A stretch of 31,232 nucleotides of DNA, from contig CANPVW010000035.1 in the NCBI GenBank assembly GCA_947581745.1, positions 1 to 31,232 of the forward strand, written 5' to 3'. Positions 1 through 9,461 of this stretch are shown piece by piece. Both the position numbers and the translations under genes were made by a program. A model generated the notes under the pieces. That model worked only from the letters and a program-made list of their open reading frames with translations, did no database searches and was not told the DNA's origin. Origin of the DNA: Candidatus Benthicola azotiphorus (GTDB taxonomy: Bacteria; Gemmatimonadota; Gemmatimonadetes; Palauibacterales; Palauibacteraceae). Each line of letters begins with the position of its first letter. Positions within the stretch are counted from its first letter, which is position 1.

Positions 1-429
1 CTGGAGCTCCACCGGCCGCGGTCCCCAGCGGCCCACCGGCCGCAGATCGTCGTCCAGGATCACCACGATCGGAATGGAGCGGCTGCCGTTGGTCAGGTAC
101 CGGTCCATCAGCTCGGGATGCTCGTCGCGTTTCACGATCCTGAGTTCCACCCGGGCCGATGCCTGTGCGAGACGTGCGAAGACGGGCACCAGGTTCGATG
201 CGTCGCCGCACCAGTCCTCCGCGATCGCCAGCAGGTTCCAGTGCCGGCCCATCGACTCCAGCCGCTCGATCGCCCAGAGCGGCGTCGCGTTCCGTCGGTA
301 GATTCCGTCCCACAGGTCGCGGTTTTCCGCGACTTCGTCCGAAAGGTAGCGCTCCCAGGTGAAACCCGCGTTCCACCACGATTCCAGGCTTGCCTGAGCA
401 GCCGTCGGAGTGTCCCCGGTCAGTGCCAA
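1..429 (-). CDS. thioredoxin-like protein, 3' end outside window
   Basis: The open minus-strand frame runs off the left edge; 143 codons are visible. I start it at TTG 429 because GAGG lies eight bases upstream and the frame has no ATG or GTG nearby; the frame stays open further upstream. Around residues 64-77 the protein has the thioredoxin-like core strand followed by EDWCGDA with Cys74. The usual CxxC is reduced to a single Cys (C-G-D-A). A cis-Pro-like segment (RSIPIVV) follows near residue 118, then a GRWGPRP turn. These features fit the thioredoxin-like family often annotated simply as thioredoxin family protein. It would act in cytoplasmic redox chemistry as a monothiol protein, but the substrate is unknown. 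No signal peptide is visible. It is divergent from pruA. Confidence 0.75.
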   Translation of the reverse strand, partial: MALTGDTPTAAQASLESWWNAGFTWERYLSDEVAENRDLWDGIYRRNATPLWAIERLESMGRHWNLLAIAEDWCGDASNLVPVFARLAQASARVELRIVKRDEHPELMDRYLTNGSRSIPIVVILDDDLRPVGRWGPRPVELQ

Positions 430-504
430 ATCATCATCCTCGCGCAGTAGCTTCGAGGCTGAGAAGCCAGTAGGATACGGGGCCGCGTACGGTCCCGGGA
501 ACAA

Positions 505-534
505 GCAACATAACCGTCTCGCGGTCAGGATGAA
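505..534 (-). promoter_or_regulatory. candidate promoter for the thioredoxin-like gene
   Basis: On the minus strand, TATGTTGC (512-505) matches the TAnnTT box seen upstream of other genes here, with TTC 19 bases upstream (534-532) in place of YTG. Transcription would begin near 500, giving a leader of about 70 bases. This is a weaker match than the four exact copies elsewhere. The rest of 430-614 holds no gene, and I could not find an equally good promoter for pruA. Confidence 0.3.
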
Positions 535-614
535 CCCTGCTGCCACGCACCGCGTTCCCGGCGCCCGCGTACCGTGCCGGAGCCGTCCCAATCGAACCGA
601 CGGAGTAAGGACTG

Positions 615-2432
<1,818 letters not shown>

Positions 2433-2463
2433 ACCTCGTTCACACCGAGCAGCGGTGACGGCC

Positions 2464-3546
2464 ATGCAGGACGACCCCACCTTTCCGACTCTCCTCGACG
2501 GCGCCGTCAGCGCCCTCGATACAGTCGCGGAGGACCTCGAATGGTGTCGGCGGATCGCGGGTGACCCCTCCCGCCCGCTCGACGAGCGTCTCGAGGCGTA
2601 CGAGGACCTGATCGCGTCCGAGGTAGGTGACACCCGTCTGCTCCGTGCGCGAAACATCGAGCGAGAGCAGGGAGTCCGGCAGCTGTTCCTGAAGTTCGAG
2701 GGCGGCAACCCGACCGGGACACAGAAGGACCGGATCGCCTTTGCCCAGGTGCACGATGCGCTGAGGCGCGGATTCGATACGGTCACGGTGGCCACGTGCG
2801 GCAACTACGGAGCGGCTGTCGCTTTCGCGGCCACGCTGGCCGGGATGCGGTGCCTGATCCACATCCCCGAGTCGTACACCACCCGTCGTCTGGACGAGAT
2901 GGTCAAGGCGGGTGCCGAGATCTGCCGCGTTCCGGGCGACTACGAGGCGGCGGTAAGGGCTTCGAAGGAAGCCGCGGCGAAGGGAGAGCTGTACGATGCG
3001 AACCCGGGCGGCGCCAATACGATCCTGCAGCTCGTGGCGTACGGAGAGATCGCGAACGAGATCTACGACGAGTTGCGGGACGCCCCGGCGGCGATCGCCG
3101 TGTCCGTGTCGAACGGGACTACGCTGGCCGGCATTCACCGCGGCTTCGCGACCCTCTACCGAAGAGGAAAGACGTCTCGCGTACCCCGCATCATCGCCGG
3201 CTCCTCGCACGGGAAGAACCCGATCGTGCACTCCTTCCTGAAGGGGTTCGACGAATGCCGGGACCTCGACCCGGCGGCCGTCAAGGAGACCGAGGTCAAC
3301 GAGCCGCTGATCAACTGGCACTCGTTCGACGGGGATTGGGCACTCGAAGCGGTCCGGACTTCCGGTGGCTTCGCGGAGAACGCGTCGGACAAGGAGATGC
3401 TCAAGCAGGCGCGGGTGCTTCGCGACCGGGAAGGCCTGAGTGTGCTCCCCGCTTCGACGGCCGGCCTCGCCGTGATGCTCCAGCAGCATGCCCGCAGCCC
3501 GTTCCCGGGAGACCGCTACGTGGCTGTTCTGACAGGCCGGCGCTAG
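2464..3546 (+). CDS. threonine-synthase-like PLP-dependent enzyme
   Basis: This is a fold-type II PLP enzyme of 360 aa. The PLP-binding lysine is Lys88 in GGNPTGTQKDR, the usual NPTGSxKDR site of threonine synthase, threonine deaminase and relatives. CGNYGAA (near 115-121) binds the cofactor phosphate or substrate, and a Gly-rich turn lies near 215. The frame is open further upstream, to 2350, but that part overlaps pruA, so I take ATG 2464. It could be threonine synthase, making L-threonine from O-phosphohomoserine. Its middle and C-terminal parts (SSHGKNPIVHS, NWHSFDG) also allow a related beta-replacement or ammonia-lyase activity. No other threonine-pathway gene (thrA, thrB) is nearby. 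It is convergent with the antiporter gene, with 33 bases between them. Confidence 0.72.
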   Translation: MQDDPTFPTLLDGAVSALDTVAEDLEWCRRIAGDPSRPLDERLEAYEDLIASEVGDTRLLRARNIEREQGVRQLFLKFEGGNPTGTQKDRIAFAQVHDALRRGFDTVTVATCGNYGAAVAFAATLAGMRCLIHIPESYTTRRLDEMVKAGAEICRVPGDYEAAVRASKEAAAKGELYDANPGGANTILQLVAYGEIANEIYDELRDAPAAIAVSVSNGTTLAGIHRGFATLYRRGKTSRVPRIIAGSSHGKNPIVHSFLKGFDECRDLDPAAVKETEVNEPLINWHSFDGDWALEAVRTSGGFAENASDKEMLKQARVLRDREGLSVLPASTAGLAVMLQQHARSPFPGDRYVAVLTGRR

Positions 3547-3579
3547 GCGCGCCGTCCACCGCAGGCAGCCGGGTCGTCC

Positions 3580-4611
3580 TTATCCGAGCAGCGCGTAGCG
3601 CATCGCTATGTATCCTCCCCAGAGAACGAGCAGGATCCACCCCTCGGTCCGCACGATGCACCGGCCGCGGGCAAGCGAGATGGGCACCAGAAGGAAGGCG
3701 AAGAAGACGAGGGCGGCAATGTCCACCAGGCCCGATGGGGGCACGGGCGTGGGCCTCAGGCACGCCGTCAGGCCGAGCACGAACAGCAGGTTGAAGATGT
3801 TGGAGCCCACGATGTTCCCGACCGCGATGTCGGCGTTGCCCCTGATGGCTGCCACGAGAGAGGTCACGAGCTCGGGCAGACTGGTTCCCACGGCGACCAC
3901 AGACAGGCCGATCACGGCCGGCGGAACTCCGGCGACCAGGGCCAGCCCCGTGGCGCCGGATACGGCCGCCTCTCCACCGACGATGAGGACCGTCAATCCG
4001 ACGAGGCAGATACCCACGCTCTTCACGGCCGGCCAGCGCGGTGTCGCCGGCCGGGTCGCTCCCGAGGACCGGACCAGCGAATCCTCATGCCGTCCCTGCC
4101 ACCACTCCCGGACGATCCCGTACATGAACACGGTGAAGAACAGCAGCAGCAGAAGACCGTCGCCGCGGTCGTATTCCGCCGGTGTTCCCGCAAGCAGCGG
4201 GTCCAGCGCCATCAGCGCCGCGGCCGTCGTGGCCAGCAGCAGCATCGGAAGCTCCCGGGTGATCAGCTGGCTCTGGATGTCCAGGTTCCGAACGACGGCG
4301 GCGAGGCCCAGAATCAGCCCGATGTTCGCGATGTTCGAACCGATGACGTTGCCGAAAGCGAGATCGGTCTCTCCCTCCACAGCGGCCAGGAGGTTGACCG
4401 AGAGCTCGGGCGCGCTCGTGCCGAACGCCACGACCGTCAGGCCCACGACCAGTTGTGACACGCCCAGGATCCGGGCCAGGGACGACGCTCCCTCGACCAC
4501 GAGATAGCCTCCCCAGGCGAGGGCAGCGATGCCGAAGGCGAGGTTCAGGAGGTCGATCAGCAAACGTGGGCCTCGTTGTGCGATGGTCCGCCGAGCCGGA
4601 GGGGAACCCAT
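3580..4611 (-). CDS. CaCA-family calcium/sodium antiporter
   Basis: This inner-membrane cation exchanger resembles YrbG and uses a sodium or proton gradient to expel calcium. The 343-aa protein has two homologous halves, each with the alpha-repeat signature. The first half has GTSAPE (64-69) and GNVIGSNIAN (87-96); the second has GTSLPE (242-247) and GNIVGSNIFN (265-274). A hydrophilic loop at about 168-195 separates the halves. Hydrophobicity predicts about ten membrane segments. The start could be ATG 4611 or TTG 4563, which has GAGG just upstream; I use ATG. The gene is divergent from the DUF1611 gene and has its own promoter match at 4628-4658. Transported ions cannot be fixed from sequence alone. 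Confidence 0.9.
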   Translation of the reverse strand: MGSPPARRTIAQRGPRLLIDLLNLAFGIAALAWGGYLVVEGASSLARILGVSQLVVGLTVVAFGTSAPELSVNLLAAVEGETDLAFGNVIGSNIANIGLILGLAAVVRNLDIQSQLITRELPMLLLATTAAALMALDPLLAGTPAEYDRGDGLLLLLFFTVFMYGIVREWWQGRHEDSLVRSSGATRPATPRWPAVKSVGICLVGLTVLIVGGEAAVSGATGLALVAGVPPAVIGLSVVAVGTSLPELVTSLVAAIRGNADIAVGNIVGSNIFNLLFVLGLTACLRPTPVPPSGLVDIAALVFFAFLLVPISLARGRCIVRTEGWILLVLWGGYIAMRYALLG

Positions 4612-4627
4612 CCGGTCGAAACGTGAT

Positions 4628-4658
4628 CCAAGCTAAGTGGGTGGCGCGCTGCACGCAG
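4628..4658 (-). promoter_or_regulatory. promoter for the antiporter gene
   Basis: Minus strand: CTG (4658-4656), exactly 20 bases, then TAGCTTGG (4635-4628). This resembles the Bacteroidetes -33 TTTG / -7 TAnnTTTG arrangement and recurs with the same spacing at 22050, 23792 and 26082. Transcription would start near 4622, about ten bases before ATG 4611. Confidence 0.5.
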
Positions 4659-4679
4659 CGGACCGCGTTGCCGGCGTGG

Positions 4680-4708
4680 CTGAAGGGCATCCCCGCGCGT
4701 TACATTCA
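4680..4708 (+). promoter_or_regulatory. candidate promoter for the dgcN-like operon
   Basis: Plus strand TACATTCA (4701-4708) carries the TAnnTT core, but the upstream CTG (4680-4682) is 18 rather than 20 bases away. It would give a leader of about 50 bases before ATG 4763, which has its own GGAGG at 4754-4758. It lies in the same 151-base divergent region as the antiporter promoter, about 45 bases from it. Confidence 0.3.
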
Positions 4709-4762
4709 CCGCGTCTTCCTGGACGCACCGACAGCCGCCCGACTCGGCCCACCGGAGGGACC

Positions 4763-5860
4763 ATGCCGGACCACGACGACGCGCCCCTGGATGGAAATGC
4801 CATCGTGTTCTGCGATGGGGCCTTCACGACCACGTACGGCAAGACGGCGCACGGACTGGTCCGGAGAACCCGCCGGTACCGGATCACGGCGGTGATCGAC
4901 GGGTCGGTCGCGGGCCGCGACGCCGGCGAGGTACTCGACGGCCGCGCGAACGGCATCCCGCTGGTGGCCAGCCTGGCGGAGGCGCTCGCCGCCTCGGAAA
5001 AGGCCGGCGCCCCGGCGACGCATTTCGTGATCGGGATCGCACCCGACGGGGGGCGGCTGTCCCCGACCCTGCGAGACGCGATATCGGAGGCGATCGAAGC
5101 GGGCCTCGACATCGACTCGGGGCTGCACGACTTCCTCAACGAGGATCGGGCGATCTCCCGGCTGGCGGCGGAGAGGCGAGTGGCCCTGCGAGACGTGAGG
5201 GCCACACCACCACGGGGCGAGCTTCACGCCTGGACCGGGAAGATCGACCAGGTCGAGTCCTATCGAATCGCCCTTCTCGGAACGGACTCGGCGATCGGCA
5301 AGCGCACCACCGCATGGGTGCTCGTGGAAGCGCTCGAGAGGATGGGGCTCGGGGCGGAGATGGTCGGAACGGGCCAGACGGCCTGGATGCAGGGGGCGCG
5401 CTACGGCACCATGATGGACTCGCTGGTGAGCGACTTCATGGCGGGTGAGATCGAACACGCCGTGTGGCTCGCCTGGAGCGAGCAGAAGCCGGACGTGATC
5501 GTGATCGAAGGGCAGGGAAGTCTGATGAACCCGGCCTATCCGGGCGGATACGAGACCCTCGCGGCAGCCAGGCCGCAGGCGGTGATTCTGCAACACGCCC
5601 CGGCGAGGCTCGAATACGACGGCTTTCCAGGATACGAGCTCGATCCGCTCGAGAAGCAGATCCAGGCGATCGAGCTGGTGTCGGGGAAGCCGGTGATCGC
5701 CGTGACGATCAACCACGAGGGCCTCGATCGCGAGGGTGTCGCGGCGGCTGCGGCCGACATCGAAAGCCGCACGGGTCTGCCGGCGACGGACGTCCTGCTC
5801 GAGGGTGGCGAGCGGCTGGCCGGGGTGGTGCTGGAGCGAATGGGGCGGAGGGCCACGTGA
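4763..5860 (+). CDS. dgcN: DUF1611 family protein, DgcN-like
   Basis: This 365-aa cytoplasmic protein has an N-terminal Rossmann-like half (about 1-160, with DGSVAGRDAGEV and THFVIGIAPDGG) and a C-terminal P-loop half. The P-loop half contains a Walker-A-like GTDSAIGKRT (173-182), a GTGQT segment near 202, and VIEGQGSL, a Walker-B-like strand, near 253. This is the DUF1611 architecture. From established knowledge, one group in this family (DgcN) N-acetylates D-glutamate and works with an enolase-superfamily racemase, DgcA; such a racemase-like gene lies two genes downstream here. Start ATG 4763 follows GGAGGGA. The stop overlaps the next gene's GTG (GTGA), so the two are translationally coupled. 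The family assignment is firm; the acyl acceptor is inferred. Confidence 0.78.
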   Translation: MPDHDDAPLDGNAIVFCDGAFTTTYGKTAHGLVRRTRRYRITAVIDGSVAGRDAGEVLDGRANGIPLVASLAEALAASEKAGAPATHFVIGIAPDGGRLSPTLRDAISEAIEAGLDIDSGLHDFLNEDRAISRLAAERRVALRDVRATPPRGELHAWTGKIDQVESYRIALLGTDSAIGKRTTAWVLVEALERMGLGAEMVGTGQTAWMQGARYGTMMDSLVSDFMAGEIEHAVWLAWSEQKPDVIVIEGQGSLMNPAYPGGYETLAAARPQAVILQHAPARLEYDGFPGYELDPLEKQIQAIELVSGKPVIAVTINHEGLDREGVAAAAADIESRTGLPATDVLLEGGERLAGVVLERMGRRAT

Positions 5861-8271
5861 GCACTCCCCCGCAGGAAGCGACGTCTCTCGGGTCACTGGC
5901 CGTGCTGGACCGGCTCGAAGTGGGCCCGGTCGAGATCACGACACGCGGACTCAAGGCGCCGTACCGGGCGTGGGTCGGAGGCGAGTCGAAGGAGACCGTG
6001 CTCGCGTACCGGTACGAAGAGGACGTATTCGACCCGTCGGACCCGCAGGCGCTGAATCTGGCGGCCATGGTCGCGGCGCAGGTGGCGTTGAACTACGGCC
6101 TCCTGTGCCGCGAGATCGTGTTCCGGGGTCCGTACGATGAGCGGGACCGCCGGTTCATCGAAGAGATGGCCGCCAACACGGCGCGCGAGATCTACGTCAA
6201 CAAGTTCCTGAAGCCGAACCCGCTGCTTGCAGCGGACGTGGACGTGCCTTTCGTGCGCCGGGAGAGCTACCTGCAGGCCGAGCTGGTCTTTCCCGACTCC
6301 GCTCCGGGCAGCGAGGCGGAAGCGGCGGCCGGACGCTCCACCGCGTCCACCGAGCGGTGGTCGGTGTCGCGGGACCGGGTCGCGGTTCTGTCGAGCGGCG
6401 GGAAGGAGAGCCTGCTCAGCTACGGGCTGCTGAAGGAGCTCGGCTACGAGACGCACTCGCTGTTCGTCAACGAGTCCGGCCGGCACTGGTACACGGCGCT
6501 GAACGGCTTCCGGCACCTTCGGACGACGGACCCGGAGCGCACGGTCCGCATCTGGACCACGGCCGACCGGGTGTTCAACTGGATGCTGCGGCAGCTTCCG
6601 GTGGTGCGACCGGACTACCACCGGATACGCGCGGACGACTACCCGGTCCGTCTGTGGACGGTCGCCGTGTTCGTGTTCGGCGCGCTGCCCGTGCTGCGCC
6701 GGCGGGGGATCGGCCGGCTCGTGATCGGAGACGAGTACGACACCACTCGCTCGGTCAAGCACCGGGGGATTCCTCATTTCGACGGCCTGTACGATCAGAG
6801 CAGGTTCTTCGACAACGCCCTGTCGCTCTACTATCGCAGCAAGGGCTGGGGCGTTTCGCAGTTCTCGCTCCTGCGCCCCATGTCGGAGCTGCTCGTCGAG
6901 AAGGTGCTCGTCGAGCGATATCCCGAGCTGCAGCGGCACCAGGTCTCGTGCCATTCCGCCTCCGTGAGAGGCGAGCAGGTGTACCCGTGCGGCCGGTGCG
7001 AGAAATGCCGCCGGGTCGTGGCGATGCTGACCGCCGTCGGCGGCGACCCGACGAGGTGCGGGTACGACGCGGAGCAGATCTCATCCTGCCTCGCTGCCGC
7101 CGCGGAGGGAGGGCTGCACCAGGAATCCGAGGGCGAGCAGCAGCTCCTGTGGTGGCTCGCCGAGCAGGGCCGGCTCCCCGTTCGGGGGCACTCGGCAGGA
7201 GGGGATAGGGCGGGGAAGGGCCCCGGGCAACGGGCGCCGGGCCCGCACCCCGAGATCCTGGCGCTTCGGTTCGATGAGCGACGGTCCCCCATCCAGTCGA
7301 TCCCCGCGATCCTGCGCCGTCCGCTGTACGCGGCTCTCCTCCAGCACGCCGACGGAGCGCTGCGTCGGTCGGGCAGGACCTGGGTGCCCTTCGACCTGAT
7401 CAACGATCCGAGCCTCGCGAGACCGTATCGATTCGAAGCGGGCGCTTCGGAGAACGCGACTTCCGACCGCCCGGGGCCGCCGACGGCGGCGCGCGATTAC
7501 CTGCTCGCGGAGCTGACCTGGCCGGAAGCCGAACGCCGCCTGTCCGAGGTCGACATCGCGCTCCTCCCGGTCGGTGCGATCGAGCAGCACGGTCCTCACC
7601 TCCCGCTGGACACCGACGCCTGGGATGCGGACCACATCTGTCGGGAGGTGGCGCGGCGGTGTGCGGCCCCCCGCCCGCTGGTCCTGCCTCCGATCCCCTA
7701 CGGGGTCTCGTACCACCACCAGGACTTCCCGGGCACGATTTCGGTCGGTCCCGACACCCTCGCCCGCCTCGTGTACGAAGTGGGAATGAGCGCGGCGCGC
7801 AACGGAATCTCGAAGCTGGTCATCATCAACGGGCACGGCGGAAACATGCCGACCCTTCAGTACGCCGCCCAGATGATCAACCGGGACGCTCACATCTTCA
7901 CATGCGTGGACACCGGCGAGACCAGCGACGCGGACGTGGCGAGGATCGCCGAGACGAAGGCCGACGTGCACGCGGGAGAGATCGAGACCAGCACTACCCT
8001 GGCGACCCGGCCCGAGCTCGTGGACCTGACCCGCCTCGAGAAGTTCGTGCCGAAGTTCTCCAGCCAGTACCTGGACCTGAGCTCCGAGTACAGCGTGGAA
8101 TGGTACGCGCATACGTCCAGGCTTTCCCCGAGCGGCGTTCTCGGGGACCCCACCCGGGCCTCGGTGGAGAAGGGCCGGGCGATCTGGGAGGTCACGATCG
8201 CGCACCTCACGGAATTCGTGGAGATGCTCAAGCCCCTGTCGCTCGCCGAGATTCACGAGCGGAGGAGCTGA
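5857..8271 (+). CDS. fusion of PP-loop ATPase domain and creatininase-family hydrolase
   Basis: This is one uninterrupted 804-aa frame starting at GTG 5857, inside the stop of the previous gene. Residues 1-165 form an unassigned N-terminal domain. Residues 170-400 form a PP-loop (QueC/adenine-nucleotide alpha-hydrolase-like) domain with SSGGKES at 179-185 and a four-Cys zinc site (C365, C378, C381, C384). PP-loop enzymes activate a carboxylate by adenylation with release of PPi. The N-terminal-plus-PP-loop layout also recalls MurL, an ATP-dependent glutamyl epimerase, but I hold that only from memory. After a Gly/Pro-rich linker (about 440-450 and 525-545), residues 550-804 are a creatininase fold with metal ligands E576 and H578 (EQHGP), D587, H660 (NGHGGN) and E708 (HAGEIETS). 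No signal peptide or internal ATG at the junction is visible. Domain calls are strong; the reaction is unknown. Confidence 0.85.
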   Translation: MSTPPQEATSLGSLAVLDRLEVGPVEITTRGLKAPYRAWVGGESKETVLAYRYEEDVFDPSDPQALNLAAMVAAQVALNYGLLCREIVFRGPYDERDRRFIEEMAANTAREIYVNKFLKPNPLLAADVDVPFVRRESYLQAELVFPDSAPGSEAEAAAGRSTASTERWSVSRDRVAVLSSGGKESLLSYGLLKELGYETHSLFVNESGRHWYTALNGFRHLRTTDPERTVRIWTTADRVFNWMLRQLPVVRPDYHRIRADDYPVRLWTVAVFVFGALPVLRRRGIGRLVIGDEYDTTRSVKHRGIPHFDGLYDQSRFFDNALSLYYRSKGWGVSQFSLLRPMSELLVEKVLVERYPELQRHQVSCHSASVRGEQVYPCGRCEKCRRVVAMLTAVGGDPTRCGYDAEQISSCLAAAAEGGLHQESEGEQQLLWWLAEQGRLPVRGHSAGGDRAGKGPGQRAPGPHPEILALRFDERRSPIQSIPAILRRPLYAALLQHADGALRRSGRTWVPFDLINDPSLARPYRFEAGASENATSDRPGPPTAARDYLLAELTWPEAERRLSEVDIALLPVGAIEQHGPHLPLDTDAWDADHICREVARRCAAPRPLVLPPIPYGVSYHHQDFPGTISVGPDTLARLVYEVGMSAARNGISKLVIINGHGGNMPTLQYAAQMINRDAHIFTCVDTGETSDADVARIAETKADVHAGEIETSTTLATRPELVDLTRLEKFVPKFSSQYLDLSSEYSVEWYAHTSRLSPSGVLGDPTRASVEKGRAIWEVTIAHLTEFVEMLKPLSLAEIHERRS

Positions 8272-8277
8272 CCCCGG

Positions 8278-9342
8278 ATGCGAATACGGGGCGTCGAGGC
8301 GTGGAGGGTCGACTTCCGGCTCGCCGAGCCGTACGAGATCGCGTACGAGACGATCGATTCGGCGCCGAACGTCTTTCTGCGTGTGGAGACGGACTCGCTC
8401 GTCGGATACGGCTGCGCGGCCCCGGACCTCGAGGTCACCGGCGAAGACGCCGACACGGTCCTGAGCTTCCTGACCGATCACGCTTCCCCCGTGCTGCGCG
8501 GCTCGGACCCGCTGCGGCCCGCGCACCTGCTGGAGGCTCTTCGGGGAGCGGCGGCGGAACAGCCGTCCGCGCTCGCCGCCGTCGACATGGCGCTCCACGA
8601 CATCCTCGGGAAGGCGGCCTCACTTCCGCTGTGGCGGCTGCTCGGAGGCTACCGGGACCGGATTCGCACGAGCGTAACGGTCGGCATCCTGCCGCTGGAG
8701 GAGACCGTCGCGCGTGCCGGCTCGTTCGTGGGACAGGGCTTCCGCTGCCTCAAGCTGAAGGGGGGAAAGGACCCGGAGCTTGACGCGCGTCGGGTACTGG
8801 CCGTGCGACAGGCCGTGGGCCCGAAGATCGAGCTCCGCTTCGACGCGAACCAGGGATACTCGGTGGAGGATTCGCAGAGGTTCGTGGCCGCGACGAAGGA
8901 AGCGAGGCTGGAGGTCCTCGAGCAGCCGACGCCGCGCGGGGAGCCCGACCTGCTGGGCCGCGTGACCGAGTCCGTGCACCTGCCGGTGATGGCCGACGAG
9001 AGTCTCCTCACCCTGCGCGACGCGTTCCGCATCGCGCGCCGCGATCTGGCGGACATGGTCAACGTGAAGCTTATGAAGGTGGGCGGCATCTCGGAGGCCC
9101 TGGCGATCAACGCGGTGGCGCGCTCGGCGCGCCTCGAGGTGATGGTCGGCTGCATGGATGAGTCGGCCCTCGCGATCGCGGCCGGCCTGCACTTCGCCCT
9201 GGCCCGCCCGAACGTGATCTACGCGGATCTGGACGGACACCTGGACCTGATCGACGATCCTGCCGCAGGGACGGTCATCCTGAAGGACGGCACGCTCTTT
9301 CCATCCGAACGGCCGGGCCTCGGCCTGGAGGGGGACCTGTAA
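8278..9342 (+). CDS. enolase-superfamily dipeptide (Ala-Glu) epimerase-like enzyme
   Basis: This 354-aa TIM-barrel enzyme belongs to the muconate-lactonising/AE-epimerase subgroup. The two-base mechanism needs a lysine on each face of the substrate: Lys161 in KLK (159-161) and Lys264 in VKLMKVGG. Magnesium ligands are Asp189 (DANQGY), Glu215 (LEQP) and Asp240 (ADES). Their spacing matches Bacillus AE epimerase within a few residues. A DLDGHLDL segment near 321-328 is the substrate-binding DxD element typical of L-Ala-D/L-Glu epimerases; CMDES near 287-291 is also conserved. It would epimerise the alpha carbon of a glutamyl dipeptide or of an N-acyl glutamate, as DgcA does. The gene follows the fusion gene after six bases and closes the operon. 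Confidence 0.85.
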   Translation: MRIRGVEAWRVDFRLAEPYEIAYETIDSAPNVFLRVETDSLVGYGCAAPDLEVTGEDADTVLSFLTDHASPVLRGSDPLRPAHLLEALRGAAAEQPSALAAVDMALHDILGKAASLPLWRLLGGYRDRIRTSVTVGILPLEETVARAGSFVGQGFRCLKLKGGKDPELDARRVLAVRQAVGPKIELRFDANQGYSVEDSQRFVAATKEARLEVLEQPTPRGEPDLLGRVTESVHLPVMADESLLTLRDAFRIARRDLADMVNVKLMKVGGISEALAINAVARSARLEVMVGCMDESALAIAAGLHFALARPNVIYADLDGHLDLIDDPAAGTVILKDGTLFPSERPGLGLEGDL

Positions 9343-9360
9343 CTCCACGTCCGGGCCGAT

Positions 9361-9391
9361 TTCACGCCGGGCACACCACTCATTACATTGG
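9361..9391 (+). promoter_or_regulatory. candidate promoter for the paa/cytochrome operon
   Basis: TTC (9361-9363), 20 bases, TACATTGG (9384-9391). The spacing is exact and the TAnnTT box is intact; the upstream triplet deviates at one base. Transcription would begin near 9396, giving a leader of about 65 bases before paaA, which has a GGGGGG-type ribosome site. The 119 bases between 9342 and 9462 hold no gene. Confidence 0.4.
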
Positions 9392-9461
9392 GTAACCTGA
9401 CTTCACAGCGGTGGCCCATCGTCGCTGAGGGTGTCGAACAGCTCAGATCAGCGGGGGGTGA

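Noticed and set aside
5464..5856. Upstream extension of the PP-loop-creatininase frame
   Set aside because: These 131 codons lie out of frame inside the DUF1611 gene and are Arg/Gly-rich; GTG 5857 gives the usual overlapping stop/start.
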